The notes: generated from the letters alone by a model not told the origin. A stretch of DNA of 11,695 nucleotides from an uncultured Clostridia bacterium (GCA_937895465.1 CALAYY010000100.1:1-11695); one strand, 5' to 3'. Shown: positions 1-7,266, counted from the first letter of the stretch. Program-made: numbers and translations.

Positions 1-1693
1 AAAGTACAGGCATAATAATATTATATTTTGTAAACTGATTTTCAAATATTTCAGACTTGCCCGAAAAATCTAATTTGACATCTTTCAAATCAATATTAGG
101 ATTATCTATACCTTCTGCCGCATATACAATAGGTCCTCTTGTTACTGCTGCTCTTCCGCTGTTGGCTTTTACCTTGTTATGAGCAAAAACAATTCTTATA
201 GGCATATCAAAATCAATTATAATTATGCTTTCTTCTGATACGCTAATTTTCATATAGCCGTTTTGTATATTGCCTTTAAATTCTTTTTGATTGACAGTAA
301 CTATATATTCTGTTGCCCAATACGGAATACGCAAGAAAATTTTAATTGGAATTTTGGGACTGACTTTAATATTAATCTTGCCTTTCCATGGCATGTCTGA
401 TTTCATCTCTATCAAATTGCCTTCAATGTCTGCACTTGAACTTATATATTGATTGATAAAAATGTCTTGCTTATCGTATTTATAAATCAGGCTTCCTATT
501 GATGCTATAGTTCGGGTCAAGTTAGGCGGACAGCATGAACAGTCAAAAACCTCCTGCCTTCTTATAATCGGCATGTGCTGTTTTACCTTGTATGTTTGAT
601 TGAAATCATACTTTTCAACATCGGCTTCTAAAGGATTTTCATAAAAAAATGATTTTCCGTCTAATGACACTCCGGACAAAACATTGTTATATAATGCTCT
701 TTCAATGGTGTCTGCATATTTTGCATTCGCTTCAATCTCATTCATACGGTCACAAAACATTATTAATGCAATAGCCGCACAAGTTTCGGTATATGCGCTT
801 AGATTGGGAAGGTCATAATCATAAGTAAATGCTTCGCCGTAATGCGATGATCCAACTCCGCCTGTAATATACATACGCTTAGTTGTGATATTTTCATATA
901 TCTTCTTACATGCATCAATTAGTTCTTTATCATTAGTCTCCTTACCTATATCAGCCATGCCAGAATATAAATACAACGCTCTAACACTATGCCCTTCGGC
1001 AGTATGCTGCTTTCTTACAGGCAAAAAAGACTGGTCGTAATGGGGGTCAACAGAAGGATATACTTCTTCTTGTCTTTGACCTCTTTCGTCAATAAAAAAC
1101 TTGGCAAGGGAAAGATATCTTAATTCTTTGGTTACCTTATAGAGCTTATATAAAGCAAGTTCTATTTCTTCATGACCGCATGTTACAAAAGCCGCATTTT
1201 TTTCAATTTTAAAAACCTTTTCAATATGGTCGGCATTTTTCTTCATTACGTTCAAAAATTTATCTTTGCCTGTTGCCTGATAATACGCAACAGCAGCCTC
1301 TATAAGATGACCTGCACAATACAATTCATGCTCCATTCTTAGCTTCCATTTTTTATCAGGGGCAATATGAGAAAAATAACTGTTAAAATAACCGTCTTTT
1401 TCCTGATGTGCTTGTATCTCATCAATATAACTGTCACATAGCTGTTCTAATTCTTCATCTTTTTGGTCAATCAGAACATAAGCAGCACTTTCTATCCACT
1501 TAGCTACATCAGAATCAAAAAAGATATGGGGCTTATTTTTATCGCCTTGCTTCCATGTTTGCTTCAACGCCTCAAATCTGCCTGTTTCCAAAAAGCGTTT
1601 GTGAACATTTTTTAGACTGACAAGATTAGTCTTTTGACGGTCTTTAAAAAAGCCTTGATTGATTTTGACATTGTTTAGCAAAACTTCCTGCAT
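1..1693 (-). CDS. GH127 beta-L-arabinofuranosidase (3' end beyond window)
   Basis: This is a glycoside hydrolase of family GH127 (formerly DUF1680), which releases L-arabinofuranose from plant polysaccharides or glycoproteins. The frame is open from the ATG at 1693 to the left edge, giving 564 residues; family members are about 640, so mainly the end of the C-terminal beta region is missing. The cysteine-glutamate zinc site is visible: Glu303 and Cys305 in YTETCAA, and Cys387-Cys388 in DCSCCPPN. These match Glu338/Cys340/Cys417/Cys418 of the characterised enzyme HypBA1, where Cys417 is the nucleophile. Glu287 in GEAF lies 16 residues before Glu303, as the HypBA1 acid/base residue does before its Glu. 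There is no signal peptide, so it probably acts in the cytoplasm on imported oligosaccharides. An AAGGAAG ribosome site precedes the ATG. It diverges from a sugar-type regulator, its likely controller (inference). Confidence 0.9.
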   Translation of the reverse strand, partial: MQEVLLNNVKINQGFFKDRQKTNLVSLKNVHKRFLETGRFEALKQTWKQGDKNKPHIFFDSDVAKWIESAAYVLIDQKDEELEQLCDSYIDEIQAHQEKDGYFNSYFSHIAPDKKWKLRMEHELYCAGHLIEAAVAYYQATGKDKFLNVMKKNADHIEKVFKIEKNAAFVTCGHEEIELALYKLYKVTKELRYLSLAKFFIDERGQRQEEVYPSVDPHYDQSFLPVRKQHTAEGHSVRALYLYSGMADIGKETNDKELIDACKKIYENITTKRMYITGGVGSSHYGEAFTYDYDLPNLSAYTETCAAIALIMFCDRMNEIEANAKYADTIERALYNNVLSGVSLDGKSFFYENPLEADVEKYDFNQTYKVKQHMPIIRRQEVFDCSCCPPNLTRTIASIGSLIYKYDKQDIFINQYISSSADIEGNLIEMKSDMPWKGKINIKVSPKIPIKIFLRIPYWATEYIVTVNQKEFKGNIQNGYMKISVSEESIIIIDFDMPIRIVFAHNKVKANSGRAAVTRGPIVYAAEGIDNPNIDLKDVKLDFSGKSEIFENQFTKYNIIMPVL

Positions 1694-1860
1694 AATTATC
1701 TTCCTTATATACATTCCATTAATTTTTGTTTTTTAATCATTTTAGCTGTTAATAAAGTATTTAATAAAACTATAAATTATATAGATTATTTTATCATTTT
1801 AAGATTATTTAGTCAATATATAAAATAATAATTTTGTATTAAACTCAATATTTTTAATTA

Positions 1861-1938
1861 ATTTCAATAAATATTAAAATAATTTATCTCAAACAACTTG
1901 CAAACACAAGAATTATTTATTATACTATTTATTGAAAT
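1861..1938. repeat. 13-bp perfect inverted repeat, candidate operator pair
   Basis: The arms are ATTTCAATAAATA (1861-1873) and its exact reverse complement TATTTATTGAAAT (1926-1938), with 52 bp between. The right arm starts on the last base of the regulator's -10 box and extends past the likely transcription start. A protein bound to both arms could loop the DNA and repress. High A+T raises the chance of coincidence, so this is a candidate only. Confidence 0.4.
1898..1926 (+). promoter_or_regulatory. Promoter of the ArsR-type regulator
   Basis: A -35 box TTGCAA (1898-1903) and a -10 box TATACT (1921-1926) are separated by exactly 17 bp. The predicted start near 1933 gives a leader of about 28 nt before the ATG at 1961, with TTAGGA (1946-1951) as a modest ribosome site. 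Confidence 0.55.
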
Positions 1939-1960
1939 AAAGATATTAGGATAAAAAAAG

Positions 1961-2896
1961 ATGAAGAACATTAAGAATATCTATGATTGTCTGCCAGTAT
2001 GCAGCGCGCTTAGCTCAAGTGTCAGAATTGAGATAGTTAATCAGCTTTTAAAAAATAAAAGTATGAATCTTGATAATCTTGCCAAGATTCTTGGACTTAC
2101 CAATGGAGCAATTACCGCACATATAAAAAAACTATCAGAAGCAGGCATTATCAATGTTACCATATCTTCAGGCGTGCGCGGCTCTCAAAAGCTATGCACT
2201 CTGGCTGTTGATAAGATTATTATAGATATTATCGGAAACGATGTTCAGACCAATACATACGATTTTGAAGTTGATGTGGGTCAATATTCTGATTATCAGA
2301 TTTTGCCCACATGCGGAATTGTTACAAAGGATACCATAATTGGAGAGCTTGACGACCCCAGATATTTTTCTTATCCCGAAAGATTTAATGCAGGGCTTTT
2401 GTGGTTTACTGAAGGATTTGTAGAATACAAAATCCCCAATGCATTAAAACAAAACCAAAAAGCAATAGAACTTCAATTTACTTTTGAAATTGCAAGCGAA
2501 GCACCGGGGTTTTCTTCACAGTATCCTTCTGATATATATTTTTATGTCAACGAAAAAGAGTTGGGATATTGGACATCTCCAGGTGAATTTAATGACCGTC
2601 CCGGCATTGTATCGCCTAATTGGTGGTTTAAAAATCTAGGTCAATACGGCAGATACAAGATGCTTATAATTAATAAAGACGGAACGTTTATTGATGGATT
2701 GCCTATAGGCAATACAACTATTGAAGACCTCGGAATTTATCATAATTCCAGCATAACTTTCAAAATAGAAGCACCGTCAAAAGCCGCTAACAAAGGCGGA
2801 GTAACGCTTTTTGGCAAATCCTTTGGCGATTATCCTGACGGCATTAAAATTAGGCTTGTCTATGAAAACATTATTCAAAACAGTAGCGAAAAATAA
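1961..2896 (+). CDS. ArsR-type winged-helix regulator with large C-terminal domain
   Basis: This 311-residue protein is probably a ligand-responsive transcription factor. Residues about 12-80 form an ArsR/SmtB-like winged helix: an opening helix (SSVRIEIVNQLL), then LDNLAKILGLTNGAITAHIKKLSEAGII as helix-turn-helix, with a wing at about 65-80. ArsR proteins are usually about 100 residues. Here some 200 more follow, rich in aromatic residues and predicted beta strands (WWFKNLGQYGRY, YPSDIYFYVNEKELGYW), which looks like a beta-sandwich ligand-binding module rather than a metal sensor; no CxC metal motif is seen. It diverges from a GH127 arabinofuranosidase, so an arabinoside or arabinose-type inducer is a reasonable inference. 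I do not recognise the C-terminal domain by name. It ends 7 nt before a terminator. Confidence 0.75.
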   Translation: MKNIKNIYDCLPVCSALSSSVRIEIVNQLLKNKSMNLDNLAKILGLTNGAITAHIKKLSEAGIINVTISSGVRGSQKLCTLAVDKIIIDIIGNDVQTNTYDFEVDVGQYSDYQILPTCGIVTKDTIIGELDDPRYFSYPERFNAGLLWFTEGFVEYKIPNALKQNQKAIELQFTFEIASEAPGFSSQYPSDIYFYVNEKELGYWTSPGEFNDRPGIVSPNWWFKNLGQYGRYKMLIINKDGTFIDGLPIGNTTIEDLGIYHNSSITFKIEAPSKAANKGGVTLFGKSFGDYPDGIKIRLVYENIIQNSSEK

Positions 2897-2903
2897 AAAA
2901 ATT

Positions 2904-2930
2904 AAGCCTTCAAAACTGAAGGCTTTTTTC
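2904..2930. terminator. Bidirectional terminator between converging genes
   Basis: A 9-bp perfect stem (2904-2912 with 2917-2925) closes an AAAC loop and is followed by a T run on the plus strand. On the minus strand the stem is followed by AA and then a T run. It lies in the 44-bp gap between the converging regulator and ferritin-like genes and can serve both. Confidence 0.85.
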
Positions 2931-2940
2931 TTATCTTAGA

Positions 2941-3459
2941 TTATACATACTTAATATCGTTAAGACGGCTCAAAAGTCCTTTAAAAACTTCCAAATGCAA
3001 TTCTTCATCCATGATTATGCGTTCCAAAAGCTCTTGCACCTGAGGGTTGCAAATCATATTTATATGGCGTCTGTAATTGCGTATTGCAGTTTTTTCAGCT
3101 TCAATATCAACCATTAATATACACCTTGGATTTTTGACAAAATTAACATAATCTGCTGTCCACATGCGGCAATTTGATTGATATATAGGATCTCCTCCTA
3201 ATTTTTTTATCGCCTCTCCCAGAAGCTCCATATGATGCATTTCTACAATGGAGATTTTTAATAACGCTTCTGCTATCTCATCCAATTCTCCATCAAGAAG
3301 TATATGCTGGTATATGTACAGATTTATAGCAGTAATTTCTCCGTCGCTGCCTGCATAATCTTCCTTCAAAAGACATACCGTCTTAGGCTCGCAAGCTGGA
3401 TCAACTTCAGGATAAGGCAGATTAACCATTAACCCTTTGTTATGTTCATTATTATCCAT
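2941..3459 (-). CDS. Ferritin-like diiron/dimanganese protein
   Basis: This 172-residue protein has the four-helix ferritin-like fold of the rubrerythrin / manganese-catalase group. Candidate metal ligands, in order: Glu41 (GSDGEITA), Glu73 and His76 (EMHH), Glu120 or Glu122 (IEAEKTA), Glu152 and His155 (EELH). Such proteins usually act in peroxide or oxygen defence or in metal handling; which applies here cannot be told. It has no rubredoxin domain, so it is not a full rubrerythrin. Five cysteines are scattered through it (23, 29, 97, 113, 137). A GTG at 3468 could begin translation, but it lies inside the GGGGTG ribosome site, so the ATG at 3459, 6 nt downstream, is preferred. It follows the esterase gene by 79 bp and may be cotranscribed or use its own promoter. 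Confidence 0.8.
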   Translation of the reverse strand: MDNNEHNKGLMVNLPYPEVDPACEPKTVCLLKEDYAGSDGEITAINLYIYQHILLDGELDEIAEALLKISIVEMHHMELLGEAIKKLGGDPIYQSNCRMWTADYVNFVKNPRCILMVDIEAEKTAIRNYRRHINMICNPQVQELLERIIMDEELHLEVFKGLLSRLNDIKYV

Positions 3460-3465
3460 AATTAA

Positions 3466-3471
3466 CACCCC
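3466..3471 (-). promoter_or_regulatory. Shine-Dalgarno GGGGTG that sets the ferritin-like start
   Basis: GGGGTG lies 6 nt before the ATG at 3459 and includes the alternative GTG codon at 3468, which therefore has no ribosome site of its own. In a transcript read through from the esterase gene, this GGGG could pair with CCCC at about 3505-3508 (stem AACA-CCCC / GGGG-TGTT with one bulged base). Confidence 0.5.
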
Positions 3472-3492
3472 GTTTTATTTAATATCTTATAC

Positions 3493-3498
3493 ATTATA
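3493..3498 (-). promoter_or_regulatory. Possible -10 box for the ferritin-like gene
   Basis: A perfect TATAAT on the minus strand lies about 34 bp upstream of the ATG at 3459. No good -35 lies 16-18 bp away; the best TTG-containing hexamer (TTGTAA, 3519-3524) is 20 bp away. This may be a weak or activator-dependent promoter, or a chance match. Confidence 0.3.
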
Positions 3499-3538
3499 TT
3501 TTTTGGGGATGTTTTTGGTTACAAAAGGTTGTACCGCT

Positions 3539-4396
3539 TTATTTGCTTTTGGCTCTTAATTTTATATTTCTATCTTTCAGCCATTTAACACTAAGCTTTA
3601 ACCATTTGTTAGCACCTGTGCTAGTCTTATCAAGTGCAGCTTGAGAATTGGTATCAAGTTCAGCCGTGGCAAGTCCGTGTCCGCCTTTTTCATATATGTG
3701 AAGAGCAAACGGAACCTTATTATTTTCACAAGCCAAAGCATAGGCAAGACTGTTATAAACAGGGACAGCACCGTCTTCATAGGTATGCCATAAAAATGCC
3801 GGAGAAGAATTGCGTGTTACCCTATTTTCCAAGGACAAATACTTTCTAAGATTGCGGTCTTTGCCGCAAAGATTGTCAAAAGAGCCTGTATGTGCTTTTT
3901 CGCCAGAAGTAATAACAGGATAGCTCAAAACCACGGCATCAGGTCTGATTAGCTCCGCACGCTTACCAAAGATTTTTGCAGCGATGGGATCGTCAAACAA
4001 TGTAGCAAGACAGCCGCATAAATGACCACCTGCAGAAAAACCGACTGCACTAACCATATCTTTGGCAATATTGTATTCTTGTGCATTTTCTCTTATATAT
4101 ATCATAGCCATGCAAGCTTCCAAAAACTGAGTGGGATAATTTTGAACTAAGCCTGGCGTATAGTCCAAAATAAAGGTCTGAAAACCAAAGACAGAATACC
4201 TTATTGCGATAGGGTCAGCTTCTCTGGGCGAACAATAAGCGTATCCGCCGCCTGAAATAACCAGCATTGCAGGATAAACATAATTCTGATTGTAAGTTTT
4301 GGGCTCATCTTTTATAAGACATTTCAACTCGCCTTTGTAGCCTTGCTTTTTTTCCATTCCAAAATAGTCATACAAATTAATAACTTTGGTATTCAT
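3539..4396 (-). CDS. Alpha/beta-hydrolase carbohydrate esterase (BD-FAE/Axe-like)
   Basis: This 285-residue serine hydrolase resembles the acetyl-xylan / feruloyl esterases often placed near plant polysaccharide genes, which remove acyl groups from hemicellulose sugars. The catalytic triad is visible: Ser121 in GFSAGG, Asp208 in HTYEDGAVPV (the family's HTxxDxxVP pattern) and His240 in GGHGL. The oxyanion-hole stretch SGGGY is at 48-52. There is no signal peptide, so the substrate is probably an imported, acylated oligosaccharide. The length is normal for the family. AGAAGGAA precedes the ATG at 4396. Its own promoter lies back to back with that of the chromate transporter genes. The arabinofuranosidase nearby supports a role in arabinoxylan-type substrate use, though exact ester specificity cannot be read from sequence. 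Confidence 0.85.
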   Translation of the reverse strand: MNTKVINLYDYFGMEKKQGYKGELKCLIKDEPKTYNQNYVYPAMLVISGGGYAYCSPREADPIAIRYSVFGFQTFILDYTPGLVQNYPTQFLEACMAMIYIRENAQEYNIAKDMVSAVGFSAGGHLCGCLATLFDDPIAAKIFGKRAELIRPDAVVLSYPVITSGEKAHTGSFDNLCGKDRNLRKYLSLENRVTRNSSPAFLWHTYEDGAVPVYNSLAYALACENNKVPFALHIYEKGGHGLATAELDTNSQAALDKTSTGANKWLKLSVKWLKDRNIKLRAKSK

Positions 4397-4426
4397 AATT
4401 ATTCCTTCTCTAAATTTGATAAAGTA

Positions 4427-4456
4427 ATTATATCACAATAAATAATAATACCACAA
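4427..4456 (-). promoter_or_regulatory. Promoter of the esterase gene
   Basis: On the minus strand, TTGTGG (4451-4456) and TATAAT (4427-4432) are separated by 18 bp. TGA directly before TATAAT makes an extended -10 (TGnTATAAT). The leader to the ATG at 4396 would be about 25 nt. Confidence 0.6.
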
Positions 4457-4457
4457 A

Positions 4458-4486
4458 TAGACATAATTATGTTTTGATTATATAAT
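4458..4486 (+). promoter_or_regulatory. Promoter of the chromate transporter pair
   Basis: TAGACA (4458-4463), a 17-bp spacer and a perfect TATAAT (4481-4486) lie just before the first transporter gene. The -35 is one base from the -35 of the leftward esterase promoter. The predicted start at about 4492-4494 leaves a very short leader in which the GAGGTG ribosome site (4494-4499) is almost at the 5' end. Confidence 0.6.
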
Positions 4487-4504
4487 GGTTTTCGAGGTGT
4501 TAAT

Positions 4505-5074
4505 TTGAAAAGAAATTTGAAACTTTATATTACATTATTTTTCAGCACATTAAAACTCAGTGCTTTTACCTTTGGAGGCGGTTTTGTCATTATCTCTTTG
4601 ATGAAAAAGGAGTTTGTAGAAAAATACGGCTGGATCAGCGAAGAAGATATGCTCAATTATACTGCAATTGCCCAATCCTCCCCAGGAGCAATTGCTATTA
4701 ATGCATCTTTATTGGTAGGCTTTCATATTGGAGGTTTTTTGGGAGCAGTAGTCACCGTAATCGCTTCTGCCTTACCGCCGCTTATAATACTGTCGGTTAT
4801 ATCCTTCTTTTATACATGGTTTCGTGATAATACGGTTGTTCGTTTTATATTAATGGGTATGCAGGCAGGTGTTGCCGCTGTTTTATTTGATGTAATTATT
4901 GGGCTTTGTATATCCGTATGGAAAGACAGCAAATTCTTTGCTTTGATTATTGCAGTCCTAACTTTTGTTTTGGTTGCTTTTTTGTCAATAAACATTCTTT
5001 ATATAATACTGGCATGTGCCGTTGCAGGTGCAATATTCTTTAGCAAACGGAGAAAAGAACATGATATATCTTGA
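4505..5074 (+). CDS. Chromate transporter, short-chain CHR subunit 1
   Basis: This 189-residue membrane protein is one half of a split CHR-family chromate transporter. In the paired short form (for example YwrA/YwrB of Bacillus subtilis) two single-domain proteins act together and export chromate. Family signatures are present: FTFGGGF near residue 21, the GWISEEDML segment, SPGAIAINA, and a glycine-rich helix (VGFHIGGFLGAV). About five or six membrane helices are predicted. The start is a TTG at 4505, supported by GAGGTG 5 nt upstream. The gene overlaps the next by 14 nt, implying coupled translation and a fixed ratio of the halves. The physiological substrate is unproven; sulfate-like oxyanions are an alternative. 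Confidence 0.85.
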   Translation: MKRNLKLYITLFFSTLKLSAFTFGGGFVIISLMKKEFVEKYGWISEEDMLNYTAIAQSSPGAIAINASLLVGFHIGGFLGAVVTVIASALPPLIILSVISFFYTWFRDNTVVRFILMGMQAGVAAVLFDVIIGLCISVWKDSKFFALIIAVLTFVLVAFLSINILYIILACAVAGAIFFSKRRKEHDIS

Positions 5075-5630
5075 GCTGTTTTTGGCGTTCTTACAAATCG
5101 GACTGCTTTCAATAGGAGGCGGATATGCTGCCATGCCCATAATAGAACAGCAACTAGTCCAGCAAAAATCTTGGCTTAGCGTAACAGAATTTGCCGATGT
5201 AGTAACTATAGCAGAAATGACTCCCGGTCCGATTGCGTTAAATGCGGCAAGCTTTGTAGGCACAAGACTGGCAGGTTTTTTGGGTGCAATAGTAGCAACA
5301 ATAGGCTTTATTCTACCCTCTTGCGTTATAATCGCAATTTTGATTATTTTATATAGAAAGTTCAAAAACCTAAAAGCTGTCAACGGTGCATTAAGGGGCT
5401 TGCGTCCTGCCGTTGTAGGAATGATTGGGGCGGCGGCTCTGACCATAATCAAGTTATCTTTTTTTTCTCAAAGCAAAGCCACTATAGGATTGATTAATAT
5501 TGCATCCATTGCAATATTTGCTCTTGCATTTTTGTTCTTGAGAAAATTAAAAGCAAAGCCTGTACTTGTAATGTTAGGATGCGGACTTTTGGGGCTTTTG
5601 GTTTACGGCGGTCTGGAATTATGGCTTTAA
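5061..5630 (+). CDS. Chromate transporter, short-chain CHR subunit 2
   Basis: This second CHR half is also 189 residues from the ATG at 5061. An upstream in-frame ATG at 5016 exists, but GGAG (5049-5052) stands 8 nt before 5061 and a longer protein would overlap subunit 1 by 59 nt. Motifs parallel the first half: LLSIGGGYAAMPIIEQQLV, SWLSVTEFADVV, MTPGPIALNAASFVG, and AGFLGAIVATIGFILPS. The classical TPGPI motif is kept here, while the partner has SPGAI. The two proteins are homologous but divergent, as expected for a pair inserted in opposite orientations in the membrane. It ends 30 nt before a strong terminator. Confidence 0.87.
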   Translation: MIYLELFLAFLQIGLLSIGGGYAAMPIIEQQLVQQKSWLSVTEFADVVTIAEMTPGPIALNAASFVGTRLAGFLGAIVATIGFILPSCVIIAILIILYRKFKNLKAVNGALRGLRPAVVGMIGAAALTIIKLSFFSQSKATIGLINIASIAIFALAFLFLRKLKAKPVLVMLGCGLLGLLVYGGLELWL

Positions 5631-5660
5631 AATAGTGTAGAAAATCTATGCAATTAAGAA

Positions 5661-5693
5661 AAAAAGCACCTGTAAAAACTACAAGTGCTTTTT
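5661..5693. terminator. Bidirectional terminator, chromate genes / citrate synthase
   Basis: The stem pairs 5661-5674 with 5680-5693 (13 pairs, one C/A mismatch) around an AAAAC loop. The outer five pairs are A-T, giving T runs on both strands. It lies between the converging chromate transporter and citrate synthase genes. Confidence 0.85.
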
Positions 5694-5711
5694 ATGTTTA
5701 TTGCATATTTC

Positions 5712-7076
5712 TTATCTTTTTTCTAAAGAAACATACTCTCTCTTGGATTGAACGCTCATATATGCAGGACGAATAATCTTGCCTGCATTGATAAGCTCTT
5801 CTAGGCGGTGTGCGCTCCAACCGACTATTCTAGAAATCGCAAATATGGGCGTATAAAGCTTGGTGGGAAGTCCTAGCATATCATAAACAAATCCGCTGTA
5901 AAAATCCACATTGGCACTAACTCCCTTATACATTTTTCTTTCATTAGATATAATTTGAGGGGCAATTTCTTCTATGGCAGAGTATAAACAAAACTCCTTT
6001 TCCAGTCCCTTTTCTTCTGAGAGTTTTTCTACAAACGCCCTCAAAAGAGTAGCCCTTGGGTCAGATAACGAATATACCGCATGACCTATGCCATAAATCA
6101 AACCAGTTTTGTCAAAGGCGTCTTTGTGTAATATCTTTAAAAGATATGCCCTTATCTCGTCTTTATCTTTCCAGTCTTTTACATTGTTTTTGATATCCTC
6201 AAACATCTCACTGACTTTGACATTAGCACCGCCGTGCTTGGGTCCTTTTAAAGAGCCAAGTGCCGCTGCAATAGCAGAATAAGTATCAGTGCCTGAAGAT
6301 GTAACCACATGCGTAGTAAAGGTTGAGTTATTACCGCCGCCATGCTCAGCATGCAAAACAAGCGCCAAATCTAAAATCAAAGCTTCTAACTTAGTGTATT
6401 TGCTGTCTATTCTTAGCATATGCAAGATGTTTTCGGCAGTAGACAGATGTTTTAATGGCTCATGAATAAAAAAGCTGGTGTTGTCAGTAAGATAATAATC
6501 ATAAGCTTGATAGCTATAAACAGCAAGAAGCGGAAAAGTCGCTATAAGCTGCATGCATTGTCTTAGCACGTTGGGTATAGATGTATCATTAGGTGTTTTG
6601 TCATAAGAAAAAAGCGTAAGTACACTTCTGGCTAGCGATACCATTACATCGTCTGTGGGTGCTTTCATAATGACATCACGCACAAAAGAGTTGGGCAAAG
6701 ACCTGTAGCTTGCCAAAAGATTGTTGTATTGTTCTAAGGTTTGCTTATCAGGCAAGTGTCCAAACAAAAGAAGGTATGAAACTTCTTCAAATCCAAATCT
6801 GCCCGAATTAACAAAGCCGTCAACTAATTCTTCTACATCATAACCACGGTAATAAAGTTTCCCTTCACAGGATACCTTTTCTCCGTTTATTTCTTTTGAG
6901 GATACAATTTCTGATATCTGGGTAAGACCAGTCAAAACGCCCTTGCCGTTAAGATCCCTAAGTCCTCTAAAAACCTTATGCTCAGTATATAAATCAGGGT
7001 TAATCTTATTATCATTACAACATAATTTTGATAATTTAATTATTTCATCAGTAATCTCTGAGTAGTTTCTGCTCAT
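5712..7076 (-). CDS. gltA: Citrate synthase
   Basis: This 454-residue enzyme condenses acetyl-CoA with oxaloacetate to citrate, the entry step of the TCA branch that supplies 2-oxoglutarate for glutamate synthesis in anaerobes. Active-site residues are all present: His281 in GPKHGGA, His332 in GHAVYS and Asp391 in NVDFYSG (the catalytic triad), with LHAEHGGGNNSTF and the late SRIVGWSAHRLEE block for substrate binding. A 2-methylcitrate synthase role cannot be fully excluded, but no prp genes are nearby. The reading frame allows an ATG at 7085, but TAAGG would then touch it; the ATG at 7076 has TAAGGA 8 nt upstream and is preferred. A promoter about 100 nt upstream carries inverted repeats, suggesting specific transcriptional control. 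Confidence 0.93.
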   Translation of the reverse strand: MSRNYSEITDEIIKLSKLCCNDNKINPDLYTEHKVFRGLRDLNGKGVLTGLTQISEIVSSKEINGEKVSCEGKLYYRGYDVEELVDGFVNSGRFGFEEVSYLLLFGHLPDKQTLEQYNNLLASYRSLPNSFVRDVIMKAPTDDVMVSLARSVLTLFSYDKTPNDTSIPNVLRQCMQLIATFPLLAVYSYQAYDYYLTDNTSFFIHEPLKHLSTAENILHMLRIDSKYTKLEALILDLALVLHAEHGGGNNSTFTTHVVTSSGTDTYSAIAAALGSLKGPKHGGANVKVSEMFEDIKNNVKDWKDKDEIRAYLLKILHKDAFDKTGLIYGIGHAVYSLSDPRATLLRAFVEKLSEEKGLEKEFCLYSAIEEIAPQIISNERKMYKGVSANVDFYSGFVYDMLGLPTKLYTPIFAISRIVGWSAHRLEELINAGKIIRPAYMSVQSKREYVSLEKR

Positions 7077-7162
7077 TAATACCATCCTTAATATAGTTTT
7101 ATTTTTGCTTTTTGAAGATAATCTGATACCTATTATTTGATGTAAAAAAGGTAAAAAGACAG

Positions 7163-7194
7163 TTATAATAATTATAATTTTTTGTTATTATAAC
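7163..7194. repeat. 10-bp perfect inverted repeat over the citrate synthase -10
   Basis: The arms GTTATAATAA (7163-7172) and TTATTATAAC (7185-7194) are exact reverse complements, 12 bp apart. The upstream arm covers the -10 box and the other falls just past the expected start. A repressor site is plausible; both arms contain TATAAT, so a duplicated or bidirectional -10 is another reading. Confidence 0.4.
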
Positions 7195-7215
7195 ATTTTC
7201 CTTATAAAATGTAAA
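7187..7215 (-). promoter_or_regulatory. Promoter of the citrate synthase gene
   Basis: On the minus strand, TTTACA (7210-7215), 17 bp, then TATAAT (7187-7192) with TGT before it form an extended -10 promoter. The start near 7180 gives a leader of about 100 nt before the ATG at 7076, with no obvious terminator or aptamer in it. Confidence 0.65.
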
Positions 7216-7234
7216 TTTTATTACTATTAATGAA

Positions 7235-7266
7235 TTAATATACAAGAATTATATTTTGTATATTAA
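7235..7266. repeat. 11-bp perfect inverted repeat upstream of the citrate synthase -35
   Basis: TTAATATACAA (7235-7245) and TTGTATATTAA (7256-7266) are exact reverse complements around a 10-nt spacer, about 20 bp upstream of the -35 at 7210-7215. It could be a regulator site for citrate synthase. It also lies 3' of the gene ending at 7330, but has no T run, so it is a poor terminator. Confidence 0.4.

Larger units (their letters stand above)
1694..1960. promoter_or_regulatory. Divergent intergenic control region, GH127 / regulator
   Basis: This very AT-rich gap lies between two divergently transcribed genes. It holds a rightward promoter and a 13-bp perfect inverted repeat (both listed separately). 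A CTTG-N6-CAAG element lies at 1897-1910, overlapping the rightward -35. I could not choose a convincing leftward promoter for the GH127 gene, because several AT-rich -10-like hexamers compete. The layout suits one regulator controlling both directions. Confidence 0.5.

Noticed and set aside
5016..5061. Longer N-terminus for the second chromate subunit
   Set aside because: The upstream ATG lacks a ribosome site and the extension does not fit the CHR family N-terminus; the ATG at 5061 has GGAG at good spacing.
5061..5074. Programmed frameshift fusing the two chromate halves
   Set aside because: The overlap has no slippery heptamer, and the second gene has its own ribosome site, so coupled translation explains it.
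4985..5452. 155-codon open frame on the minus strand within the chromate genes
   Set aside because: It is antisense to two clear CHR-family proteins and has no family resemblance or ribosome site.
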